A stretch of DNA of 64,000 nt. Origin: Gp13-AA77 sp035946575. Lineage in GTDB: Bacteria > Acidobacteriota > Terriglobia > UBA7540. The notes under the pieces are model-generated. The model was given only the letters and a program-made list of their open reading frames with translations. It did not search any database and was not told where the DNA came from. The stretch is from NCBI GenBank assembly GCA_035946575.1, contig DASYZG010000012.1, forward strand, positions 9,141-73,140. The letters run 5' to 3'. Shown in pieces: positions 18,316 through 26,687 of the stretch. A program made the position numbers and the translations under genes. Position 1 is the stretch's first letter; each line of letters begins with the position of its first letter.

Positions 18316-19377
18316 TCAGGGGGCGGGCGCCGGCGCAGCTTTGGGCTCCAGCGACTTGAAAACTGCGGCCATCCAGCGCTGAACGCGCGGCGTGTCCGAG
18401 AGCGCCGCCGGCAGCGGACGGTCCTCCAGCGTTCCCCTGCCGTTCATGACCTGGAGGAGTGCCAGGCCGCGCCGGTTTCTCCATAGCAGCTTTCCCGTTG
18501 CCCCCCACAGCTTCAGTTCGACGGTGGCCGCTGGCACCTCGCCATGGCGCGAGAAGACGGAGACCTTCGCCAGGGTGCGGGCTGCGGTGCCGGCCACCGG
18601 TTCCTCAACGCCGTCCCACGAGGCTTCCAGGCGACTGACGGGGGCCTCGACCTGGATCACGTCGAGCTCGAGCACCGCGTCGGAGCGCGTCGCGGAGGCA
18701 ATATCGGCCATGGCACTTTGGGACTTGCTGAGGTAAGCGGTCATGTCGAAACTGCCGGTGCGCGGGTCCATCGCCGAAAGCATCGAATCGCTCTGCTGGG
18801 AGCGCCTGCGGACCTCTTTGGCGAGATACGACGGCGCCACATACCAGCCGAACCTGGTGTGCAGATAGTCGCGGACGGCCTCGTAGAACGCGTCCACGTC
18901 CGCCACCTGGGAGTTGGGCAGCAGGATGATCCTGTGCATGTTGCCCGTGATCTCGCCGGCCGCGACAAACAACATCTCCACAGGGTAATCGAGCGATTTC
19001 AAAACCGGGTTGCCATTGTCCTGCGGATAGTACAAGGCCGTCACCTGAGAGCCCACGGCGACGCGGTCGCGGTAATCCTCAAAAGTCGCCAGTACCAGCG
19101 TGCCGCCGTCTTTCGATTGCAGCGTGACCTGCCGGGCCTGAATGCCGGTCACGACACCGGTCGCCTTGCGCGTCTCGTGCTTCGGGGCGTAATCGTTCGA
19201 GGAACGTGAAAGGGCGAAGGCCTCACGCTGCCTCAGCGCCTCTGGCGCCAGGATCCCGATCAGCACCAGTATCGCGGAAACAAACCGCAAAGTGGTCCCG
19301 CCCCCGCCGCAGCCCCTTGGGGGGTTTCCGGACTGCATGTTCTGCATGAGCTCGATTTTAACACTCCGAAGTGGCAC
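18316..19377 (-). CDS. Exported protein of unknown function
   Basis: A 353-residue protein with a hydrophobic N-terminal segment (about 31-48, FVSAILVLIGILAPEAL), possibly a signal peptide. The start is uncertain (ATG at 19377, 19347 or 19338). The mature region opens with a beta-rich domain (ATGVVTGIQARQVTLQSKDG, about 70-130), which has an OB-fold or RNA-like pattern of alternating valines. A larger alpha/beta region follows. DYLHTRFGWYVAPSYLAKEV and KVSVFSRHGEVPAATVELKL are the most structured parts. The C-terminus is Ala/Pro rich. No named domain is recognised. Confidence 0.65.
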   Translation of the reverse strand: MPLRSVKIELMQNMQSGNPPRGCGGGGTTLRFVSAILVLIGILAPEALRQREAFALSRSSNDYAPKHETRKATGVVTGIQARQVTLQSKDGGTLVLATFEDYRDRVAVGSQVTALYYPQDNGNPVLKSLDYPVEMLFVAAGEITGNMHRIILLPNSQVADVDAFYEAVRDYLHTRFGWYVAPSYLAKEVRRRSQQSDSMLSAMDPRTGSFDMTAYLSKSQSAMADIASATRSDAVLELDVIQVEAPVSRLEASWDGVEEPVAGTAARTLAKVSVFSRHGEVPAATVELKLWGATGKLLWRNRRGLALLQVMNGRGTLEDRPLPAALSDTPRVQRWMAAVFKSLEPKAAPAPAP

Positions 19378-19390
19378 GGTCGTCCGCCGC

Positions 19391-20506
19391 CTACCAGGGG
19401 GCTATAAGGCAGTCCTCCCAGATCGGGCAATCCTCGCACGGCGGCGAGCACCCCGGATCGCCGTCCTCGGGATCGGCATCCATGGGCTGATCCCAAAGCT
19501 TGCAGTGGAATCCCGGTTCGCTGGGGCCTCGGCCGGAGAGCTCACCCTCGGCCGGCCGTTCCCCGAAACCAGCCTCCAGCCCCGGGAACTTGAGATCACC
19601 CAGGCCGGCGGCGGCCAGGAGCGAAAGGATAGGCGAAACCGTGGCGGCCAAAGCCGATGAATCCAAAGAACATTCCAGTTTCGGTCCGACTACATTTTTC
19701 GCTGCTTCGCCTTTCGATCCCGGCGCGGGGTTCGGATCGGACCTCAAGGACCTGGGATCGGCCAGGGCGGCCGCGTCCAGGAGCGAAAGCAGGGGCGAAA
19801 GCGTGGCGGACAAGCTCACTGAATCCAAAGGACATTCCAGTTCCGCTCCGACTACATTTTCCGCTGCTTCGCGGTTCGATCGGGACTCCGGGCCGACCGC
19901 CGGGTCCGGAGCAACCCGGCGAGGCACAGCGCCGCTGCCCTTCGCGTCAGCCTTGCTCTGGCGCACCCGTTTCGCGCGAGGCAGCCGGGGCGGCGGATCG
20001 ACGAAGTCCACTTCCGGCAGCCACGCGAACCGCATGCGCCGGCGCTGCGAAGGCAGGGGATTCGTAAGGCGAATGCCGAGGCCTCTAAAGTTCAGAACCG
20101 TCAGGCTGCGCGGCCGAAACACGCCGCCGCCGTACCGGTAGACGCGACCGTCCACGACCCAGCCTTTCGCCATGCCTTTGTGCGCCCGGGGGAGGAGAAC
20201 GCGGCCGGTAATGTGGCACCAGATGCGGGCCGCCAGACGAAGGTGATAGCTCCAGTCTCTTTCGGTCTCCATATCGGTGAGCTGGAAAAACCGGGTAAAA
20301 ATCCAATCAAAGATGGCGAGCGCCTCCTTGTCGCCGGTGCGCTCGATCTTGGCCCGGAGGTTGCGCGCATCCCAGCCATGCCGCAGGCCGTTCATCGACG
20401 ACCAGGCTTTGCCGCGAGGGGTTTTAGGACCCGTGCATTTGAGGGAATTGGCGCGCCGCGCAGCCAGCGCGGCAGGAGTAAGAAGCGGAGAGCGGCGAAG
20501 ACTCAT
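19391..20506 (-). CDS. Uncharacterised protein with internal duplication and C-terminal Cys cluster
   Basis: A 371-residue protein. The N-terminus ANSLKCTGPKTPRGKAW then SSMNGLRHGWDA is a recurrent motif of unannotated Acidobacteriota proteins. A helical region follows (about 60-110, with several Trp), then a basic proline/arginine stretch. Two tandem copies of a 54-residue unit (about 206-310) contain ECPLDS/ECSLDS and ATLSPLLSLL/ATVSPILSLL. The tail is Cys-rich, CSPPCEDCPIWEDC, and could bind zinc or an iron-sulfur cluster. I do not recognise a function. The DNA duplication is still about four-fifths identical, implying a fairly recent event. Confidence 0.6.
   Translation of the reverse strand: MSLRRSPLLTPAALAARRANSLKCTGPKTPRGKAWSSMNGLRHGWDARNLRAKIERTGDKEALAIFDWIFTRFFQLTDMETERDWSYHLRLAARIWCHITGRVLLPRAHKGMAKGWVVDGRVYRYGGGVFRPRSLTVLNFRGLGIRLTNPLPSQRRRMRFAWLPEVDFVDPPPRLPRAKRVRQSKADAKGSGAVPRRVAPDPAVGPESRSNREAAENVVGAELECPLDSVSLSATLSPLLSLLDAAALADPRSLRSDPNPAPGSKGEAAKNVVGPKLECSLDSSALAATVSPILSLLAAAGLGDLKFPGLEAGFGERPAEGELSGRGPSEPGFHCKLWDQPMDADPEDGDPGCSPPCEDCPIWEDCLIAPW
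19617..19890. repeat. 162-bp tandem duplication inside the 19.4 kb gene
   Basis: Copies beginning AGGAGCGAAA at 19617 and 19779 have a 162-base period (54 codons, frame kept). Shared words include CATTCCAGTT, CCGACTACATTTT and CGCTGCTTCGC. The second copy appears to end near 19890. Confidence 0.7.
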
Positions 20507-20710
20507 GGATCACCTCCCGGTGAACTCCATTCGCCCCACCCGACTGAAAGCCTGACTCCGGCGCGGCCGATTGTCAAGCAGAAAGATGGCGGCAGGGGTA
20601 GCGTCCCAGTTTGAGGTAGGACGCAGCCTTTGTGGCCGTCCCTGCTGAGAATTACAGATTTACTGTGACGGGGTCTGCTGGAGCGGCGCTGTGTGCGCGC
20701 CGGTTGTCCT

Positions 20711-20999
20711 GGCAGGCCGCTGAAAAGCGTAGCGGCGGCTTTAACAGTTTGTTGAATAACGTTTCGGAACCCTGTCATTCCGAGCGCAGCGAGGAATCTC
20801 GCATTTGACTTAAAGGACTTGCGAGATTCCTCGTCGCCTACGGCTCCTCGGAATGACATTCTGAGCGAGTTTTTCAACAAACTGGTAGGCCGCCACCCGT
20901 GTATTGAAAGCGCATTGGGGTCCTTATGGCGAGGTAAACTCGCCGCTACTACCGGGTGGCTCGCGGTCAGGCTGCTTATGGCGAGGTAAACTCGCCGCG
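20711..20999. repeat. MITE-like element interrupted by a second element
   Basis: The left part (20711-20741: GCAGG-CGCTGAAAAGCG then AGCGGCGGCT) and the right part (from 20886: GGCCGCCAC-CGTGTATTGA, ending in TATGGCGAGGTAAACTCGCC) match, in order, the uninterrupted element at 52911-53032. Between them sits the hairpin element 20745-20884. A second copy of TTATGGCGAGGTAAACTCGCC follows at about 20977. The right terminal inverted repeat is not complete, so the outer element is broken at this end as well. Confidence 0.65.
20745..20884. mobile_element. 140-bp MITE nested in another repeat
   Basis: Terminal inverted repeats CAGTTTGTTGAA (20745-20756) and TTCAACAAACTG (20873-20884) are perfect over 12 bp. 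The interior is a long imperfect hairpin, with CATTCCGAGCGCAGCGAGGA facing its complement, and carries no gene. A TA just outside each end (around 20742-20743 and 20886-20887) may be a target-site duplication, as made by IS630/mariner-type transposases. Movement would need a transposase from elsewhere in the genome. Confidence 0.7.
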
Positions 21000-21004
21000 A
21001 CTGT

Positions 21005-21463
21005 CTATCTGCCGGCGTCGCGGCCGACCCAGACGTCGGCCAGCAGCCTCAGATTCTTCCTGTAAGTGCGCGTGATCTTAAAGGCTCTTCCGCCTCGGAG
21101 GCGCAGGACATATTCTCCCCCCAGGCCAGGACTTATCTCTTCGAGCCAGAACTTGTTGACCAGCGCCGAACGATGGATGCGGACGAAGCCGTAGGGCTGG
21201 AGTTTCGCGGCCATGACCGAGATTGACTCGCGCACACAATATGATCCGGCCTCGCGCTGCAGCAGCACGTAGTTGCCCTGTGCGACGACAGCCACGATTC
21301 GCGCCGGGTCGATGAAGAGGATTCTCCCCTGGGTCTTGATGGCGATTCTCGCCGCCTGCGGGTCAGGCGGCCTGTGCAGCTCCGTCGCCGTTCGGATCAG
21401 CCTCGGAGCGGCGCCCCTCGGGACGGGCCGAAATACGAAGTCCGGTGTCGGGTTGCGCTGCAT
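21005..21463 (-). CDS. Stand-alone LytTR DNA-binding protein
   Basis: A 152-residue protein whose residues about 40-148 form a LytTR domain. The strands ILFIDPARIVAVVAQGNYVLL and the classic YGFVRIHRSALVNKFWLEEI are followed by GGEYVLRLRGGRAFKITRTY. There is no receiver domain; the first 35 residues look disordered. LytTR proteins usually bind direct repeats upstream of their targets. Without a receiver, this one may be regulated by its own level or a partner. The neighbours (NIPSNAP, ArsR) give no clear target. Confidence 0.87.
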   Translation of the reverse strand: MQRNPTPDFVFRPVPRGAAPRLIRTATELHRPPDPQAARIAIKTQGRILFIDPARIVAVVAQGNYVLLQREAGSYCVRESISVMAAKLQPYGFVRIHRSALVNKFWLEEISPGLGGEYVLRLRGGRAFKITRTYRKNLRLLADVWVGRDAGR

Positions 21464-21488
21464 GGCGCGTCCTCTGCTATTCCCCGCT

Positions 21489-21827
21489 TCACTTCGTCAA
21501 GATCGAGGGCATTTCAAAGGTTCCGTTCACCACTTCCACGAAATTCCTCTCTTCACGCAGGATGATGCGTTTGTCCCTGGCCATGGCGAAGTTCTCAAGG
21601 GCCTCTTTGTCCGTTCGGAGCCGGGCTTTGTAGGCCTCATAAGCACGCAGGTTCTCGAAGGCGATCAGTCCCCAGCCCACGTCATTCGTGCCCTCATAGG
21701 GAAGAAAGTAGCCGACCAGATGGCCGCCGCAACGCGGGATGATGCATCCCCAGTTCTCGGCGTACTTCCTGAATTCGTCCTTTTGAAACGGGTCGATCTG
21801 GTAGCGAATCACACAGGTAATCGTCAT
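21489..21827 (-). CDS. NIPSNAP family protein
   Basis: A 112-residue alpha/beta-barrel (ferredoxin-like) protein. It begins with CVIRYQIDPFQKDEFRKYAE and continues with WGCIIPRCGGHLVGYFLPYEG, which match NIPSNAP proteins, often found as small stress- or catabolism-linked dimers. ATG 21827 has AGGGAGAA upstream and gives the usual family length. The same frame is open back to 22004 and contains a twin-arginine-like stretch, GRRQALSLMAAAGTALP, so a longer exported form cannot be fully excluded. It is divergent from the ArsR gene. Confidence 0.82.
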   Translation of the reverse strand: MTITCVIRYQIDPFQKDEFRKYAENWGCIIPRCGGHLVGYFLPYEGTNDVGWGLIAFENLRAYEAYKARLRTDKEALENFAMARDKRIILREERNFVEVVNGTFEMPSILTK

Positions 21828-22056
21828 TGAAGTTCTCCCTGGGACCGGGCCCCGCGACGGCGCCTTCACCAAAGGCAAAGCCGTACCGGCGGCCGCCATG
21901 AGCGACAGGGCCTGGCGACGGCCGATCCTGGCTTGCCGGCCTCGCCCACTGCCTCCCGGTCTCTCCGCCGGTGCTGACCGCTCGAACTGCGGGATCGGGT
22001 CCATGGCAGCGAGTATGCCGATTGCAAAACAACAACACTTCGTCTATGGTCAAAGT

Positions 22057-22761
22057 ATGGATGCAGACATCGAAACCGACCTTGCCGTGTCGCGGATCGC
22101 CGCCGCCATCGGCGAGCCGGCGCGATCGCGCATTCTCTACCAGCTTTTGGACGGCCACGCGCGAACCAGCACCGAACTTGCGGTGGTGGCTGAGGTGAGC
22201 CCCTCAACCGCCAGCGTGCACCTGAGCCGGTTGAAAACCGAGCAGCTCGTCAAGGTTGCCGTGCAGGGAAAACATCGCTACTACAGCCTGCAAAGCGCCG
22301 AGGTGGCCCAAGCGCTCGAAGCGCTGAGCGTGCTGGCGGGCGGCGTCCGCCGCCGGTTCGTTCCCTCCACACCGGGCCACTTGCGGGCCGCACGCGCCTG
22401 CTACGACCATATCGCCGGCACGCTGGGCGTCGCGCTGCACGAGCGCCTGCAAGCGCTGGGCTGGATCTCCGTCTCCTGCGAAGGCCGCGGCGATGCCTAC
22501 GAGGTGACGGACGACGGAGCCCGGGCCCTCGCGTCGCTGGCCATCGATGTGACGGCAGTCCGGCTGCTGCGCCGGCGATTTGCTTTCGCCTGCATGGATT
22601 GGAGCGAGCGGCGATTCCACCTGGGGGGCGCCGTCGGAGCGGCCCTGCTGAACGTCGCTTTGAAGAGAAGATGGCTGGTCCAGGAGCTTGACAGCCGCGC
22701 CCTCTCGGTCACGAGTGCCGGACGGCGCGAGATGCTCGCCCGGTTCGGGCTTCACGCCTGA
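22057..22761 (+). CDS. ArsR-family transcriptional regulator with C-terminal extension
   Basis: A 234-residue regulator. The winged helix (about 5-90) has the helix-turn-helix TSTELAVVAEVSPSTASVHL, followed by the wing KVAVQGKHRYYSL. There are no clear Cys pairs in the DNA-recognition helix of the SmtB/ArsR metal-site kind. The remaining 140 residues are an extension of unknown function (CYDHIAGTLGVALHERL, with a VTDDG and a second VTSAG box) seen in a subgroup of ArsR proteins. The start is chosen at the ATG before MDADIETDLAV; an earlier ATG at 22015 would add 14 residues. It may control the divergent NIPSNAP gene. Confidence 0.85.
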   Translation: MDADIETDLAVSRIAAAIGEPARSRILYQLLDGHARTSTELAVVAEVSPSTASVHLSRLKTEQLVKVAVQGKHRYYSLQSAEVAQALEALSVLAGGVRRRFVPSTPGHLRAARACYDHIAGTLGVALHERLQALGWISVSCEGRGDAYEVTDDGARALASLAIDVTAVRLLRRRFAFACMDWSERRFHLGGAVGAALLNVALKRRWLVQELDSRALSVTSAGRREMLARFGLHA

Positions 22762-22915
22762 CCGGAGGCGCCTGACGGCGGGCGGTGTCTGGCCGGATTT
22801 CCGCCGGCTTGAACGAGGACTCCTAACCCCAACCCGTAAGCCCCGGCAATTGCGTTGGGGCGCGCTATCATCCATGATGGTCTTTGAAGCTTATTCACAC
22901 GCCAAGGAGATCCTC

Positions 22916-23317
22916 ATGCCCGCCTCAATTCCCGAAAAATTCATCGACCTGTTCAGCAAGCGCGCTTTTGCGAATCTCGCCACGGTGATGCCGAACGGGC
23001 ATCCCCAGGTCACGCCGGTCTGGTGCGACCTCGAGGACGGCTGCGTGCTCATCAACACGGCGCGCGGCCGACAGAAGGATCGCAACATCAAACGCGATCC
23101 ACACGTCTCGGTGGCCATCTCCGATCCCGACAATCCCTATCGCTACCTCGAAGTGCGCGGCCAGGCCGAGGAAGTGGACGCCGGCCCCGTCGCCGACCAG
23201 CACATCGACAAGATGGCCAAGAAGTATCTCGGAATGGACAGGTACCCGAACCGGCAGGCGGGCGAGGTTCGCGTGCTCTACCGCGTCAGGCCCGAGCATA
23301 CGTCGTCCATGGGGTAG
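22916..23317 (+). CDS. PPOX-class F420/FMN-dependent oxidoreductase
   Basis: A 133-residue split-barrel flavin protein. It begins with FIDLFSKRAFANLATVMPNG, a typical opening for pyridoxamine-5-phosphate-oxidase-like enzymes, then HPQVTPVWCDLEDGCVLINT and GRQKDRNIKRDPHVSVAI, where the Arg/Lys contact the cofactor phosphate. YLEVRGQAEEV fits the end of the barrel. The F420 subclass is suggested by TARGRQKDRNI but not proven. ATG 22916 has AAGGAG at good spacing. Only two bases separate it from the zinc-ribbon gene, so they form a unit. Confidence 0.88.
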   Translation: MPASIPEKFIDLFSKRAFANLATVMPNGHPQVTPVWCDLEDGCVLINTARGRQKDRNIKRDPHVSVAISDPDNPYRYLEVRGQAEEVDAGPVADQHIDKMAKKYLGMDRYPNRQAGEVRVLYRVRPEHTSSMG

Positions 23318-23319
23318 TC

Positions 23320-23706
23320 ATGCCTTACTGTCCGGAGTGCCAGACGGAGTACGTTGAGGGCGCTACGAGGTGCCTCGATTGCGGGGCAGCGCTCAAGCCG
23401 GGCCCGCCGCCGCCGTCGAACGACGAGAAGGAGGAGCCCAACGCGCGCTTTGTGCCGGTACGCGTGTTTCAGGGTCTGCACGCGCAATTCCAGGCCGAAC
23501 TCGCGCGCAACGTCCTCGAAGAAGAGGGCATTCCTTCCTCGATCGTCGGCAATCTGGGAGCCGAACTGCTTCCCGGCGCTGACGTCGTCCAATTGCTGGT
23601 GCGTGAGGAAGACCGGGAGCGCGCCTCGCAGGTCGTGGAAGCCTTTCTGGAATCGAATGCAGAACAGGCGGAGCCGCTCGATGACGATGAGGACCGCCAG
23701 GATTGA
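23320..23706 (+). CDS. Zinc-ribbon protein with DUF2007-type domain
   Basis: A 128-residue protein. A zinc ribbon at the N-terminus (YCPECQ ... RCLDCG, two C-x2-C pairs) is followed by a proline-rich linker, then a small alpha/beta domain (about 45-110: VRVFQGLHAQFQAELARNVL, EEGIPSSIVG, QLLVREEDRERA). That domain matches the putative signal-transducing DUF2007 family. The tail is acidic. Its stop overlaps a perfect 18-bp palindrome. Function is unknown; it probably binds zinc and follows the flavin protein in the same transcript. Confidence 0.82.
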   Translation: MPYCPECQTEYVEGATRCLDCGAALKPGPPPPSNDEKEEPNARFVPVRVFQGLHAQFQAELARNVLEEEGIPSSIVGNLGAELLPGADVVQLLVREEDRERASQVVEAFLESNAEQAEPLDDDEDRQD

Positions 23707-23718
23707 CGATCGTCAATC
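23701..23718. promoter_or_regulatory. Perfect 18-bp palindrome at a gene end
   Basis: GATTGACGA and its exact complement TCGTCAATC abut without a spacer, and the TGA stop of the zinc-ribbon gene lies inside. Dyads without a spacer suit a dimeric DNA-binding protein better than an RNA hairpin. No gene starts just downstream on the plus strand, so its role is open. Confidence 0.3.
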
Positions 23719-23887
23719 GCTGGAGGGCGCTGTCCTCAGCGTCGACGGAGCGCTGACCCGTCGAACACCCCCTACCCCTCCTGTCCAGGATGGAAGCTGC
23801 CCCGTTTCGAGCTACCTGGTGTTTTCTCAGCCATAGAGCGCAGATACGCCCCGTGACCAGGAGCTACGGCGTCCTTAGCGGGAAGGC

Positions 23888-25144
23888 CTATTCGTATCGC
23901 AAGGCGGCGATCGGATCGAGGCGGGCGGCTTTCAGCGCGGGCCAGAGCCCGAAGAACAGTCCCACGCTCGTAGCCACCACGAATCCAGCCACCACCGACC
24001 AGAGCGGAACGGTCGAGGGCAGGCTGGGCACCAGCACGCGGATCGTAAAACTCAGCAGCCAGCCCAGCCCGATCCCGATCAGCCCGCCGGCAGCCGTCAG
24101 GGTGGTGGCTTCGAGCAGGAACTGCCAGGTGATGTCGCTGCGGCGAGCGCCGATGGCCTTGCGGATGCCGATCTCTCGCGTGCGCTCGGTCACCGAGACG
24201 AGCATGATGTTCATCACCCCGATGCCGCCCACCAGCAGGCCGATCGAGGAGATCACCACCATGACCAGAAACACCGTGCTGATGATCTGGCGGAATTCGT
24301 TGATGAGCGACTCGGCGCTGGAGATGCCGAAGTTGTCAGGGTCCAACGGCTTCACGTGCCGCCGACGCCGCAGGACACCGCGCACTTCGTCCTCGGCCTC
24401 CGCCATCATACCGCGCGCGGCCAGCACGCTGATGAAATGGTCCCTGGCGTCGGGATAGAGTTTCTTGTAAGTCCAGTAGGGCACGAAGATGTCGCGATCG
24501 TCGGGGTTGTCACCCAGGAAGCCTTTGAACTTGTTCAACGTGCCGACCACCTCGAAGCTGTGCCCGTCCACCTGGATGATCTTCCCCACCGGATCCTCAT
24601 GTTGAAAGAGCCGCTCGACCACGCTGGCGCCGATCACCGTCACATCGCGGCGATGAAAGTCGTCCGTCTCGGTGTAGAAGCGCCCGTCGGCGATCGTGGT
24701 GTTGGCGAGCGCGGCATATTTGGCGTCGGCGCCGAAGAACTGGGCGCCCGAGAGGTCGCGGCCCTTGTAGTGAGCGGTGGACGGCGGCAGGCCGAAGTCG
24801 CCCATATCGCGGAAGATGGCGACGGAGACCTCCTCGACCGCGGCGCACTCCTCCTTGATCGCCTTGGCGTCCTCGTAGCTGAGCGGCTTGCGCAGGCGCT
24901 CCTCGCGCGTGAGGCGGTGCGGTGCGCCCATTTGCAGCTTGTAGACCCAGAGCACTTTGGTCCCGTACTGCTCCGCCGTCTGGACCAGCTGGGCGTCGAG
25001 GCCGGCGATGATGGAAGCGACCGCGATCACCGTCAGGGTGCCGATGACCACTCCGAGGACGGTAAGAAAGGAGCGGAACTTGTGCGTCCGCAGGGTATCA
25101 AGCGCCAGTCGCAAATTCTCGAGGATGTTCCGGTAGTCCTTCAT
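23888..25144 (-). CDS. MacB/FtsX-type ABC transporter permease, second of a pair
   Basis: A 418-residue membrane protein with the MacB arrangement: one N-terminal helix (FRSFLTVLGVVIGTLTVIAV, about 24-46), a large periplasmic domain (about 50-285) and three C-terminal helices with the FtsX block GGIGVMNIMLVSVTERTREI and GIRKAIGARRSDITWQFLLE. No ATP-binding domain is fused. Proteins like these export lipids, peptides or antibiotics, or act in mechanotransmission. It lies 99 bases downstream of a related permease on the same strand. The ATPase is not in the window. Confidence 0.9.
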   Translation of the reverse strand: MKDYRNILENLRLALDTLRTHKFRSFLTVLGVVIGTLTVIAVASIIAGLDAQLVQTAEQYGTKVLWVYKLQMGAPHRLTREERLRKPLSYEDAKAIKEECAAVEEVSVAIFRDMGDFGLPPSTAHYKGRDLSGAQFFGADAKYAALANTTIADGRFYTETDDFHRRDVTVIGASVVERLFQHEDPVGKIIQVDGHSFEVVGTLNKFKGFLGDNPDDRDIFVPYWTYKKLYPDARDHFISVLAARGMMAEAEDEVRGVLRRRRHVKPLDPDNFGISSAESLINEFRQIISTVFLVMVVISSIGLLVGGIGVMNIMLVSVTERTREIGIRKAIGARRSDITWQFLLEATTLTAAGGLIGIGLGWLLSFTIRVLVPSLPSTVPLWSVVAGFVVATSVGLFFGLWPALKAARLDPIAALRYE

Positions 25145-25243
25145 AAGAATGATTCATTGGTTCATCGGCTCATTGAACCAGTGCGTTCCTGGCCACGTCG
25201 ATCATCGCTGTGCGAGCGACGCTCCGCCCATGAGCCAATGGCC

Positions 25244-26542
25244 TCATTTCTCCGCCCGCAGCGCCTCGATCGGGTCGAGCGTTGCCGCCTTCTTTGCGGG
25301 ATAAATCCCGAAGAAGAGCCCGACCAGGGTCGAGAGCGTGAGCCCGACAATCACGGCGCTGAGGGGCACCGAGGCCGTGAAGACGATATCCACCAGGTAC
25401 GCGATGATGTAGGAGAGAATCACGCCCACCGCGCCGCCGATGCCCGCCAGCACTGCCGCCTCGATCACGAATTGCCACATAATGTCCCGGCGGCGGGCCC
25501 CCACCGACTTGCGGACGCCGATCTCGTGGGTGCGCTCGGTGACCGTGGCCAGCATGATGTTCATGATCACGATGCCGCCGACAACCATGAACACGGCGAC
25601 CACGCCGATGGTGACGGCGAAAATCGATCCGGTCAGGTTCTGCCAGGCGCTCATCAGCGTGTCGGAGGCATTGATGCCGAACGTATCGTCCTCGCGATAG
25701 GGCACGTGGCGACGGGCGCGCATCAGCACGCGGACTTCGTCCTGGAGCTCCGGCAGGTGCAAGGAGTCGGGTGACTTGATGAATATCAGCAATTCGGGAC
25801 GCGCCCGATACAGGTTCCGGAAGGTGTTCAGGGGAACGAACACGAAGTTGTCCTGGCTCACCCCGAAGGCCGAGCCCACTTTTTCGGCCACGCCGACAAT
25901 GCGGAAGTTCTGCCCGCCCACCTGCAGCTCCTTGCCAAGCGGGTCAAGCCCGGCGAAGAGCTTCTCCACGATGTCCTGCCCCACAAAGCACACGCGCGCG
26001 CTGTGATGGTCGTCCTGATCGCTGAGGTAGCGCCCGTAGAGCACCTTTTCACGGCCCACGTCGGCGTGGCTCGGAGTGAGGCCGAGCAAGCTCACTTCGT
26101 CGATCGAGTGGCCCCGGTACCGTGCCTGGGGGCCGGGTTCGAGCTGGGCAAGGGCGCTCATCGCCTGGTAGCCGAGCAGGCGCTCGCGCAGGTAGGCGTA
26201 GTCCTCCAGGCGAATCGGTTTATTGCGGCGCAGGGCTTTCAGGAACTCGTCGTAAGGCTGCGCCCACAGAAACTGGTGCAGGACGAAGGTGTTGGTGCCG
26301 AGGTTGGCGATCTTGGTGGCGATGTAGAGGTTCATGCCATTGACCACGGACATGACCACGATCAGGGTGGTGGTGGCAATGACCACGCCGAGGAGGGTGA
26401 GAAAAGAGCGCAGCTTGTGAGCGCGCAGTTCGTCGACAGCGATGGAAAACGCCTCGCGTGCGGTAAGTACGAGGCCGGTGCGCGGGTGCGAGAGTGCGGC
26501 CGAATCGACGAGAGCTGGTGAGGCCTGGCTGAAGACCGCCAT
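25244..26542 (-). CDS. MacB/FtsX-type ABC transporter permease, first of a pair
   Basis: A 432-residue protein built like its neighbour: an N-terminal helix (about 38-62, FLTLLGVVIATTTLIVVMS), a periplasmic MacB_PCD-like domain, and the C-terminal FtsX core (VGGIVIMNIMLATVTERTHE and GVRKSVGARRRDIMWQFVIE). It differs enough from the second permease to suggest a heterodimer rather than a recent copy. ATG 26542 is preceded by GAGAGAGGGG; the open frame upstream is Cys/Arg-rich and overlaps a REP-like hairpin, so it is rejected. The partner ATPase and any membrane-fusion protein are missing. Confidence 0.9.
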   Translation of the reverse strand: MAVFSQASPALVDSAALSHPRTGLVLTAREAFSIAVDELRAHKLRSFLTLLGVVIATTTLIVVMSVVNGMNLYIATKIANLGTNTFVLHQFLWAQPYDEFLKALRRNKPIRLEDYAYLRERLLGYQAMSALAQLEPGPQARYRGHSIDEVSLLGLTPSHADVGREKVLYGRYLSDQDDHHSARVCFVGQDIVEKLFAGLDPLGKELQVGGQNFRIVGVAEKVGSAFGVSQDNFVFVPLNTFRNLYRARPELLIFIKSPDSLHLPELQDEVRVLMRARRHVPYREDDTFGINASDTLMSAWQNLTGSIFAVTIGVVAVFMVVGGIVIMNIMLATVTERTHEIGVRKSVGARRRDIMWQFVIEAAVLAGIGGAVGVILSYIIAYLVDIVFTASVPLSAVIVGLTLSTLVGLFFGIYPAKKAATLDPIEALRAEK

Positions 26543-26687
26543 TTTCCCCTCTCTCCGCAATGTGGGCCCTTCAGTCCGAGCGCGCAGACCGCAATCGTCG
26601 AGGCCCGCCCCGGCGCGTGAGTAAGAGGATTCGCTGCACCTATCGTGGCACCACGGCGGCGGACAGTCAACCGCGTCACAACCCATG

